Shown in pieces: positions 8,056 to 14,246 of a DNA stretch of 21,297 nt. The notes beneath the pieces were generated by a model. The model saw only the letters and a program-made list of their open reading frames with translations, was not told the DNA's origin and searched no databases. Position 1 is the stretch's first letter; each line of letters begins with the position of its first letter. Where the stretch lies: positions 1 through 21,297 of IMG/VR virus record IMGVR_UViG_3300022542_001022; one strand, written 5' to 3'. Source of the stretch: a virus. The translations under genes were made by a program, and so were the position numbers.

Positions 8056-10689
8056 CTAGTTTCCAGCAGCATAGTGATCTTGTATTTGTGCCGGTGTTAA
8101 TGAATAATCATATAAAGACATATCATCTATATTACCATTAAATGTTGCACCACTAGCAGTACTCCACCCCAATTGACCTATTGACCAACCATTTGTAGCG
8201 ACACCCGTATATACTTCAGCTAACGCATCGCTATTATCAAGTACTCCATTAATATATAAATATCGGTTAATTCCATCCTCCACATAAACTATATGGTACG
8301 TCTGACCTAATACTACAGATAATGTTGAATTGAATTCATTTCCTGTTGATGGGGATTTATTAATAGCAAATTTTTTCGTAGACTCCCTATACAAGAATGC
8401 AATGCTATGTTCTCCTATAGTTTCATCTCGTTGATCATATATAAACTGACTACCAGTTCCTGTATTGTCAGCAATTATTTTAAGCGTTACTTCAATTGAA
8501 AAATTAGTTGGAGTGTTCCCTAGTGGTACTCCTGTTCCGTTAACAGTTCCTGAACTGCCATTAAATAGTACAGATGTATCATCTTCTGCTGGTATGAGAC
8601 TGGGCTGTCCTACACTTATGTCTCCTCCATACGTACCAGTATATGTACCTATTTCGTCTGTGGCTGGATCAGTAGCGAGACTTTCGCCTAATCTCCAATA
8701 TGCGATTGGAGTATCAGCAATAATGGTACTATAATATAGAGAATATCCTGCTTCAATATAATGATTTTGTACTTGACTTAATGTTAACACCTTATTATAA
8801 ATTGCTACTTCATCCATTACAGCATTTGTAAACCACGCACCCACTCCTGATGATTGTATAGAACCAATATGTCCTTCTCCTCTTGATGTGTCGAGAGATG
8901 AACCTGTACCACTAAGATACGCAGCATTCAAATCAACACCATTAAGATACATCTCTACATCAGATATGCTGTTAGCAACAATCACCAAATGATATGTAGT
9001 ATCTTGTTCTATAGTTAAACTTGCACCAAATGTTTTTCTGGTTGAAGATGAAAATCCATTACCACCGTCACCGATTATAATATAAGCATTTGAAGCAGTT
9101 ACATACATAGAAAATCCAGAATACCCATTCACATTTCTGTGTGTCGAAAAGAGTGAATTAACAGGAGCATTTATATCTGTTATACTAAACCAAAATTCAA
9201 ATGTTATTGGAAAATCAATTGATGTGCCCAAAGAACCAAGTGACACACCTGTTAATTCAGAAGTACTTCGTACAGTTCCACCAGCAAAGTCTACAGATTT
9301 ATCTACTTCTACAAGAAGAAGACTTGTTTGATATTGTGTATATGTTCCTTGATACGTTCCATCATATGTACCTATTTCATCAGTAGCAGTAGTTCCACTT
9401 GCCTCTCCCAGTCTCCAATATCCAATAGGTGTGTCAGCAATAATTGCATCATAATATGGCATTGGAAGAGTAATATTCCAAACAAATGAATCATCGGCAG
9501 TTTCACCTTTTCCATCATTAGCGGTAACTGTAACATTATATGGGCTGTTTGTTGCAGCTCCAAAATCAACAGTTCCAGAAATTAATCCAGTATTAATATC
9601 AATGGTTACTCCAGAAGGTAAATTAACAGCACTGTATGAAATAATATCACCATTAGGATCTGTAGCTGCTGAATCCAATGTTACAATAGTATTTTCATCG
9701 TCAGTTTGATCAAGAATATCTTGATCAAATATAGGAGGAAGGTTAGGTTGGGCGTTAACTTCCCAAGTAAAATCATCAGTGTCAATACCACCTTTCCCAT
9801 CATTAGCGGTAATAATAACACTATAAGGGCTACTAACAATAGCACCTACATCAACTGTACCTGAAATTAATCCAGTGTTGATATCAATGGTTACTCCAGT
9901 TGGTAGATTAGTTGCACTATAAGAAATAATATCACCATCAGGGTCGGTAGCGGATGATGATATAGAAATAGTATCACCGTCAAAGCTAATTTGATCAAGA
10001 ATATCTTGATCAAATATAGGTGGTGAGTTCGTTACTGCATATGGCTCAAATACATACGGAGCACCTATTAATGTAGTTGAAGGACAATCACCTTGAACAT
10101 AATTTTGATATGGTGACCAAGCTGATCCATTCCATTGTTGAACATGTCTTTCGGCTGGTGGATTAGTTGGAGTTCCATTCTGCCTTTCTGAGGTACTAAT
10201 TACAATCATTGTACGCTCATGTCCAGTATATATTTTTGTTATCTCAGCATCATCTACTGGACCTCCACTACCACCGCCCATATAAGTTTCAACAAATGCA
10301 GACAGACAATCTTCATCCATACCACCACTATCGAATTGTACGTCCTTTCCTCGTTCATATATTTCAATATATGAACTAACACCGTTAACGGCAGTACGCA
10401 ATAAATCTATTCCGTTTATATCACACCCACCATTTCCATCAGGAACTTGTGTAACATTATATGTTTCTTTTACTACACTTTCGTAACTAACTATTAAATC
10501 ATATGTGATTGGGCTACTCACAGTTTCAACTTTGATAGATATATTATTCCATTCTGGACCTTGTTTGATGCTCCTGAAATATGTCCCACCAATAAACAGA
10601 CGCGAGCGATGCTCAGCAAATGATGGAGCTGAACAATCTGCCACAGGCGGCATTGTTGGTCTATAGTCGTAAGGGGGTTTACAGCTCAT
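8056..10689 (-). CDS. Putative adhesin: two Ig-like/putative cadherin repeats followed by two LamG-like domains
   Basis: The protein has 877 residues. Residues 1-215 are unrecognised and likely attach to the particle. Residues 221-315 and 316-410 are a tandem duplication of 95 residues starting with 'PPIFDQDILDQ' and containing 'ATDPDGDIISYSA', 'GVTIDINTGLISGTVD' and 'VTANDGKG', the pattern of He_PIG/cadherin-like beta domains. Residues from about 412 and from about 632 begin two LamG/concanavalin-like domains ('IIADTPIGYWRLGE', 'IIADTPIAYWRLGE', each followed by 'ATDEIGTYxGTY'), a fold often binding sugars. The gene is coupled to the PAAR spike gene by a TAATG overlap and lacks a clear ribosome site of its own. 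It is likely a late-expressed host-recognition or particle-decoration protein; the binding target is unknown. Confidence 0.8.
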   Translation of the reverse strand: MSCKPPYDYRPTMPPVADCSAPSFAEHRSRLFIGGTYFRSIKQGPEWNNISIKVETVSSPITYDLIVSYESVVKETYNVTQVPDGNGGCDINGIDLLRTAVNGVSSYIEIYERGKDVQFDSGGMDEDCLSAFVETYMGGGSGGPVDDAEITKIYTGHERTMIVISTSERQNGTPTNPPAERHVQQWNGSAWSPYQNYVQGDCPSTTLIGAPYVFEPYAVTNSPPIFDQDILDQISFDGDTISISSSATDPDGDIISYSATNLPTGVTIDINTGLISGTVDVGAIVSSPYSVIITANDGKGGIDTDDFTWEVNAQPNLPPIFDQDILDQTDDENTIVTLDSAATDPNGDIISYSAVNLPSGVTIDINTGLISGTVDFGAATNSPYNVTVTANDGKGETADDSFVWNITLPMPYYDAIIADTPIGYWRLGEASGTTATDEIGTYDGTYQGTYTQYQTSLLLVEVDKSVDFAGGTVRSTSELTGVSLGSLGTSIDFPITFEFWFSITDINAPVNSLFSTHRNVNGYSGFSMYVTASNAYIIIGDGGNGFSSSTRKTFGASLTIEQDTTYHLVIVANSISDVEMYLNGVDLNAAYLSGTGSSLDTSRGEGHIGSIQSSGVGAWFTNAVMDEVAIYNKVLTLSQVQNHYIEAGYSLYYSTIIADTPIAYWRLGESLATDPATDEIGTYTGTYGGDISVGQPSLIPAEDDTSVLFNGSSGTVNGTGVPLGNTPTNFSIEVTLKIIADNTGTGSQFIYDQRDETIGEHSIAFLYRESTKKFAINKSPSTGNEFNSTLSVVLGQTYHIVYVEDGINRYLYINGVLDNSDALAEVYTGVATNGWSIGQLGWSTASGATFNGNIDDMSLYDYSLTPAQIQDHYAAGN
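9705..9729. repeat. Near-perfect palindrome at the second Ig-like repeat boundary
   Basis: TTTGATCAAGA and its reverse complement flank the triplet ATA, giving 11-bp arms. It encodes the FDQDILDQ start of the second Ig-like repeat and recurs 285 bases away. Confidence 0.85.
9989..10015. repeat. Second copy of the palindrome at the first Ig-like repeat boundary
   Basis: The same inverted repeat as at 9705-9729 with 12-bp arms around ATA. It encodes FDQDILDQ at the start of the first Ig-like repeat. Confidence 0.85.
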
Positions 10690-10979
10690 TAGTTGGCAAA
10701 GACGTCCGGAGATCCATTAGTGATGGTACCACCATGTGTAGCAGGTATAGGACTACAAGTATGATCGACGATTGGATCACCAACCCGTGCGACAGGGATA
10801 CTATTAATGAATACATTTTTAGATCCACTTGCAATTGGTGTTGGATTATAACAATGTCCAGCAGTATTATCAACGTTAATTCTTGTTACAGGAAGACCGT
10901 TGGCAAATACATTCCCACTACCATTTTGCATAACATCACCACAACTGATTGGATCGCCTATTCTACACAATGCAGGCAT
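10689..10979 (-). CDS. PAAR-domain spike tip protein
   Basis: The protein has 96 residues covering a full PAAR domain. It shows the repeated 'GDP' and 'NxxPVxRxGD' type elements: 'ALCRIGDPISCGDVM', 'NVFANGLPVTRIN', 'NVFINSIPVARVGDPIVDHTC', 'ITNGSPDVFAN'. His and Cys residues suitable for the tip metal site are present (for example C5, C13, H42, C43, H67, C69). PAAR proteins cap the central spike of contractile tails (T4 gp5.4) and can carry effector or binding partners. The ATG follows AGGAG. The stop overlaps the start of the adhesin (TAATG), so the two are made together. A late promoter box lies at 11003-11010. Confidence 0.92.
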   Translation of the reverse strand: MPALCRIGDPISCGDVMQNGSGNVFANGLPVTRINVDNTAGHCYNPTPIASGSKNVFINSIPVARVGDPIVDHTCSPIPATHGGTITNGSPDVFAN

Positions 10980-11002
10980 AAATTACTCCTTATTTTATCT
11001 TA

Positions 11003-11010
11003 TATTTATA
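11003..11010 (-). promoter_or_regulatory. Late promoter box TATAAATA for the PAAR/adhesin genes
   Basis: Read on the minus strand this is TATAAATA, the exact T4 late consensus. It lies 23 bases before the PAAR ATG and overlaps by four bases the opposite box at 11007-11014. Confidence 0.8.
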
Positions 11011-11014
11011 AATA
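11007..11014 (+). promoter_or_regulatory. Late promoter box TATAAATA for the holin candidate
   Basis: An exact T4 late consensus on the plus strand, 23 bases before the ATG at 11038, followed by a GGGAG ribosome site (11026-11030). It shares bases 11007-11010 with the divergent box for PAAR. Confidence 0.8.
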
Positions 11015-11037
11015 TGGATAAGACAGGGAGAATTACA

Positions 11038-11406
11038 ATGGAAGTAAATGGATTTAGAAAATGGTCAAATGCGGTGGCGGAGTCAGTTGACGCGTGGCGG
11101 ATAATTCCACGTGCAATGGTTGCAGCTTATGGTGTTTTAACGTGGAAAACATGGGTTTGGTATACGTCAATTGACGTTATCATAACAAAAACAAATTGTC
11201 AACTATTGGGAACTGAGGTGGTTTGTGATATTACTGGTGTAGTTGGACCAAGCACACAACAAGCAATATTAGTAACAGCAATCGTTTCAATGGCAGCAGT
11301 TGTAATCGGATTATACTCAAGTTCTGGTAAAGATTGGACCAAACCATTATTGCCATGGTTTAGTAAGAAACAAGAACCAGCAAAAGAAGAACAAGCCGAG
11401 CAGTAA
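11038..11406 (+). CDS. Small two-transmembrane protein, holin candidate
   Basis: The start is chosen at 11038, since GGGAG lies seven bases upstream; an open frame continues further upstream but would run through the divergent promoter. The product has 122 residues. Segment 1, about residues 24-50 ('MVAAYGVLTWKTWVWYTSI'), and segment 2, about 75-95 ('AILVTAIVSMAAVVIGLYSS'), are hydrophobic and likely span the membrane. The last 25 residues are polar and charged (KK, KEE). Two segments plus a charged tail fit class II holins and also other small phage membrane proteins. It is the only + strand gene here and has a late promoter, which suits lysis timing. The lytic transglycosylase is elsewhere (17532-18470). 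The holin role is inference. Confidence 0.6.
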   Translation: MEVNGFRKWSNAVAESVDAWRIIPRAMVAAYGVLTWKTWVWYTSIDVIITKTNCQLLGTEVVCDITGVVGPSTQQAILVTAIVSMAAVVIGLYSSSGKDWTKPLLPWFSKKQEPAKEEQAEQ

Positions 11407-11409
11407 TAA

Positions 11410-12327
11410 TTACCTACTCAACATTGGGACGTATTGTTCAAGATTTTGAGCAATTTTCTTTAGTTCATATTTTCCTAAGAATCTCATGAACTGGAAATAA
11501 TTGAATGAACCAGGATCGTTCATTTCACTGTCAATAATTTCATCCATCTTACGGCGTATGCATTCAGGCTGCGCCGTAAGATCCATCAATAGTTTATTCT
11601 CAGCATACAAATGACGTACAATTTGTTCCGTTCCATTCTGATCTACCCATGAGTCATTCATTATATTGACACGTTCAAATGGATCTTTATATGCATTGAA
11701 TATCTTAGTTTTGCGGATGCGTGGATATGCACTTCCTACATTATCGCCTGAATCACCACGAAGACATTTTTCAAACATGAATAAATCAGCATCGCCGTTC
11801 CACTCTTCAAGTGTTCTATCTTTTCCAGTAGCGGGATCTACTAAACGAACTCCATCATGACGAAGAAGTTGGATCATATCTTTATCTCCACTAACGATAA
11901 TAATTTCATCGTCTGGATGCTGTTGACAAAAACCAGCCACCAAATCATCAGCTTCTAACCCATCTCCTGCTAAGCATACAATAGTGGAGTGTACGCGAAC
12001 CATTTCTTCAAACTCTTGAAGATGCTCCATAAACGCTTCAAACTTCTCTTTTTCTTTTGGTGTCATACTTTGCCGGCGATTGCCTTTGTAAGGCTTACCA
12101 GAAAGACAAAGGTCACTTCCAGTGTACAATTTTCGCCAACTTGATCTATCAAACGCCATAATAACTTTATGAGGATGAAACAATTTAAAATATTTGTTTA
12201 ATGTTGTTAGTGCTATGTGGTGAGCAAGCCCAGCAGTTGTTTGATCGTCTTGTTGTTTGTTAGCAAAGAACGCTCTGTATAACAAATTACTAATATCAAA
12301 CAGGATATACTTCTTACAAGAGGGCAT
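11410..12327 (-). CDS. rnh: RNase H / 5'-3' exonuclease (T4 Rnh-like, FEN family)
   Basis: The start is placed at 12327, where AGGAG stands at good spacing; the frame extends 13 codons further but without a site. The protein then has 305 residues, the same length as T4 RNase H. Metal-binding acidic residues of the FEN family are visible: D11 ('FDISNLLYRAFF'), D60 ('MAFDRSSWRK'), E125/D127/D128 ('LEADDLV'), D148/D150 ('VSGDKDMIQLL') and D192/D195 ('RGDSGDN'). 'YKGNR' fits the helical-arch substrate site. In T4 this enzyme removes RNA primers and adjacent DNA from lagging-strand fragments. It overlaps the upstream gene by 14 bases and ends three bases from the stop of the convergent holin candidate. 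Confidence 0.93.
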   Translation of the reverse strand: MPSCKKYILFDISNLLYRAFFANKQQDDQTTAGLAHHIALTTLNKYFKLFHPHKVIMAFDRSSWRKLYTGSDLCLSGKPYKGNRRQSMTPKEKEKFEAFMEHLQEFEEMVRVHSTIVCLAGDGLEADDLVAGFCQQHPDDEIIIVSGDKDMIQLLRHDGVRLVDPATGKDRTLEEWNGDADLFMFEKCLRGDSGDNVGSAYPRIRKTKIFNAYKDPFERVNIMNDSWVDQNGTEQIVRHLYAENKLLMDLTAQPECIRRKMDEIIDSEMNDPGSFNYFQFMRFLGKYELKKIAQNLEQYVPMLSR

Positions 12328-12688
12328 TATTAACTCCTTGTGCTTGATTTTCTTGATCTTGTTCAATCAAATCTCTATATAACATAGTTATCCATTTTTG
12401 GACTACTATTTCTTCGTCTACACCTGTAATGCCATTGTCTCGGAGGTAAGTTACGAATGCTTCATTCCAATCCAAATCTACTCTGATACCATTTTTTGGA
12501 TCTTCCAATAAGCCTTTTATTTCAACCCAAGGTTCTTGATCTTTAATTGCCTTAGCTTCTTCAGCAGCTTTATCTTTTATTGCTTTAGCTTCTTCTTCGT
12601 CCTTTTTCTCTTCTGCACGTTCTGCACGTAAATCTTTGAGAATATCTTCACGAATTTCTTCTGCATTTTTCCACCAACGTAACTTCAT
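12314..12688 (-). CDS. Conserved hypothetical protein with charged coiled-coil-like segment
   Basis: The start is placed at 12688 ('MKLRWWKNAEEIREDIL'), with CAGGT upstream; an upstream ATG at 12727 is in frame but lies in the hairpin region. The product has 124 residues. Residues 15-55 are almost all Glu, Lys, Ala, Asp and Arg with a near-duplicated 'EEAKAIKD' element, likely a helix or coiled coil. Residues 55-110 ('EPWVEIKGLLEDPKNGIRVD', 'LDWNEAFVTYLRDNGI') form a compact domain. I recall similar proteins next to replication genes in marine T4-like phages, but no function. It overlaps RNase H by 14 bases, so the two are probably translated together. Confidence 0.75.
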   Translation of the reverse strand: MKLRWWKNAEEIREDILKDLRAERAEEKKDEEEAKAIKDKAAEEAKAIKDQEPWVEIKGLLEDPKNGIRVDLDWNEAFVTYLRDNGITGVDEEIVVQKWITMLYRDLIEQDQENQAQGVNNALL

Positions 12689-12710
12689 AATATTATACCT
12701 GTTGCATTTG

Positions 12711-12726
12711 TGATTGTTTCCAATCA
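12711..12726 (-). other. RNA hairpin with GAAA tetraloop between clamp gene and the 124-residue gene
   Basis: On the minus strand TGATTG-GAAA-CAATCA forms a perfect 6-bp stem capped by a GNRA tetraloop, 37 bases after the clamp stop and 22 bases before the next ATG. No U-run follows, so it is not a normal terminator. It could protect the clamp mRNA end or affect translation of the next gene; the function is inferred. Confidence 0.5.
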
Positions 12727-12763
12727 TTTTCCCAAATTGTTAACTTGCGGGACATTTAATTCA

Positions 12764-13468
12764 TTAAACTTGGGGAAGAACGAATAAATTTAAACCTTGA
12801 ACTGAAATACTTAATATACCTTTCTGTCCAATAGTAAACGTACCTTCGGAGTTTTGTTTAAACAAAGGAAGTAATGTCTTAATAGGATAACGGTGAGCAA
12901 AGTTAGTGTCACTATCATCGGTTAAATTTTCAACCTTATTTGTAAACGTATATGAGAATATATCACTGTTTATATCAACGAGTTCAAAAGAGACGCCTTT
13001 CTTATTACTAATAATAGTAACAATACCAGCATTCATTGCAGATTGTCCTTTTTGAAGCATAACAACAGCTTCTGCATTTAAAGGAACACGATATTTTAAA
13101 GTATCATTTATTTGTCGTGGTGCTTGAATAGTTGATGGATTGGCACAACGATAATCAATCTTGACACCTTTCGCTTTCATTGTCAAAGACCGAGCGTATT
13201 CACTACCATCTGGAGTTTCTGCTTCTATTGTAAAGTCTTCTTGTGTTTTTGCAATATCTAACCGTGACGTAAATACACTGATACGATTTAGTCCTATTGA
13301 ACCAAATGACATATCAGGGACGTTTTCGTCTTGGAATAATACTACAGTTTTATCATCATCTATTGCACGCACAAGGTTAGGTTCAATGATAATATTATCA
13401 ATATCAACCATTTGAGCTGCCCTAACTACTTTTTGTATATATGCGATTTCGTCTGTACTAATTTTCAT
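12764..13468 (-). CDS. 45: DNA polymerase sliding clamp (gp45-like)
   Basis: The protein has 234 residues, against about 228 for T4 gp45. Family signatures include 'GSIGLNRISVFTSRLDI', 'KIDYRCANPSTIQAPRQIND' and the closing beta segment 'GILSISVQGLNLFVLP'. In T4 the clamp is a homotrimeric ring that tethers DNA polymerase and also serves as a mobile activator of late transcription through gp33/gp55. The ribosome site is AAGGAT. A sigma70-type promoter lies just upstream, with its -35 inside the end of the DUF488 gene, so the clamp can be made independently of the polymerase operon. No loader genes (gp44/62) are in the window. Confidence 0.93.
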   Translation of the reverse strand: MKISTDEIAYIQKVVRAAQMVDIDNIIIEPNLVRAIDDDKTVVLFQDENVPDMSFGSIGLNRISVFTSRLDIAKTQEDFTIEAETPDGSEYARSLTMKAKGVKIDYRCANPSTIQAPRQINDTLKYRVPLNAEAVVMLQKGQSAMNAGIVTIISNKKGVSFELVDINSDIFSYTFTNKVENLTDDSDTNFAHRYPIKTLLPLFKQNSEGTFTIGQKGILSISVQGLNLFVLPQV

Positions 13469-13491
13469 TATGTTATCCTTATTTTTCTCTT

Positions 13492-13520
13492 ATTATACTA
13501 GAAATTAAGCAAAGAATCAA
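13492..13520 (-). promoter_or_regulatory. Sigma70-type early promoter for the clamp gene
   Basis: On the minus strand: TTGATT (13515-13520), 17-base spacer, TATAAT (13492-13497), 23 bases before the clamp ATG. The -10 is a perfect consensus and the -35 matches four of six. The -35 and spacer overlap the last codons of the DUF488 gene. The same elements and spacing occur at 18537-18565. Confidence 0.7.
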
Positions 13521-13932
13521 CAACAACTTTCTGACCCTCTGCCTTTTCTTCTTTTTCGTTTTTCCATTCGGGTATTATAAACCCTGTTTCTATCTTAATC
13601 CATTCAGCAAGTATCCTACGATGACAGAACTCATTTGGACTTTCGTAGCAGAGTAATATACTGTTTTCAGGCAACAAATAATATATCATCTCTGCTGATA
13701 ACTTACCTGAAGACCGCCTACTCTTAATTAGATTAATATAATTTACTGTATATTCCTTTTCTGTCATTAACCCTTTACGAATAGAATCAACCATTGACCA
13801 TTCGGGTGCTAATAATGGAAGCCTACAGCCTGCAAACCATTGAGGGGAAGAATAACTAATGCCCAATGCGTCTGGGTTACCTCCACAACGAGCATAGTTA
13901 GAAGTTTGTATATTTTTGGGGTTCATATTCAT
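13498..13932 (-). CDS. DUF488-family protein with polymerase-like clamp-binding C-terminal tail
   Basis: The protein has 144 residues. The DUF488 pattern is visible: 'TSNYARCGGNPDALGISYSS' at the N-terminus, 'RLPLLAPEW', the aromatic 'YTVNYINLI', and the signature 'LLCYESPNEFCHRRILAEW' (C95, C103, H104, R105). DUF488 proteins are widespread and poorly characterised. After a charged linker of about 15 residues (123-136) the chain ends in VVVDSLLNF, which matches the end of the DNA polymerase in this window (MVIESLLDF) residue by residue or by conservative change. In T4/RB69 the polymerase end docks in the clamp, so this protein likely binds the clamp, whose gene is next. It starts at an ATGA overlap with the upstream gene. 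The catalytic role, if any, is unknown. Confidence 0.8.
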   Translation of the reverse strand: MNMNPKNIQTSNYARCGGNPDALGISYSSPQWFAGCRLPLLAPEWSMVDSIRKGLMTEKEYTVNYINLIKSRRSSGKLSAEMIYYLLPENSILLCYESPNEFCHRRILAEWIKIETGFIIPEWKNEKEEKAEGQKVVVDSLLNF

Positions 13933-14234
13933 TGTTGAACGTAACCCAATCCTTTTCTGATTAAACTTTCAATTCCGTAGTGCATTGCTTCAGTGTATAT
14001 CCATCTTTCATCTGCAGACATTTGACTCCAACCATCTTTAAGTTTGGGATGAGTTAACATAAATTGGTTTATCATATCACCTGCCACTTGATATCCATCC
14101 CATTCATCTTTAGTAAGTTCTTTATAAAGATTACCAAACTCCGACAAGTTAAACATACCATCATCATATAATTGGGTTATCGCTTGTTTATTTCCATCAA
14201 CACTACAATCCATTTCTGATAGTTTTTTATTCAT
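13929..14234 (-). CDS. Hypothetical protein between polymerase and DUF488 genes
   Basis: The protein has 101 residues, mostly helical-looking and soluble ('LYKELTKDEWDGYQVAGDMI', 'SADERWIYTEAMHYGIESLI'). I do not recognise a family. AGGAG precedes the ATG 12 bases after the polymerase stop, and its TGA overlaps the DUF488 start (ATGA). It is therefore part of the dsbA-groES-polymerase transcript and translationally coupled to the DUF488 gene. A replication-related or accessory role is suggested only by position. Confidence 0.75.
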   Translation of the reverse strand: MNKKLSEMDCSVDGNKQAITQLYDDGMFNLSEFGNLYKELTKDEWDGYQVAGDMINQFMLTHPKLKDGWSQMSADERWIYTEAMHYGIESLIRKGLGYVQQ

Positions 14235-14246
14235 AATATTCTCCTA

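Larger units (their letters stand above)
9460..10029 (-). repeat. Tandem duplication of a 285-bp module (95 residues)
   Basis: Codons 221-315 and 316-410 of the adhesin gene are clearly related at protein level and have long shared stretches at DNA level, with a period of exactly 285 bases. This fits an in-frame unequal crossover. Confidence 0.85.

Noticed and set aside
10620-11021. Plus-strand open frame of 133 codons antisense to PAAR
   Set aside because: PAAR is well supported on the other strand; this frame has no ribosome site and runs through the divergent promoter.
10900-11037. Upstream extension of the holin candidate to 10900
   Set aside because: It would be antisense to PAAR and cross both late promoters; GGGAG at 11026-11030 supports the start at 11038.
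12692-12697. TATAAT on the minus strand before the 124-residue gene
   Set aside because: It ends only three bases before the ATG and after the ribosome site, and no good -35 is present at 17 or 18 bases.
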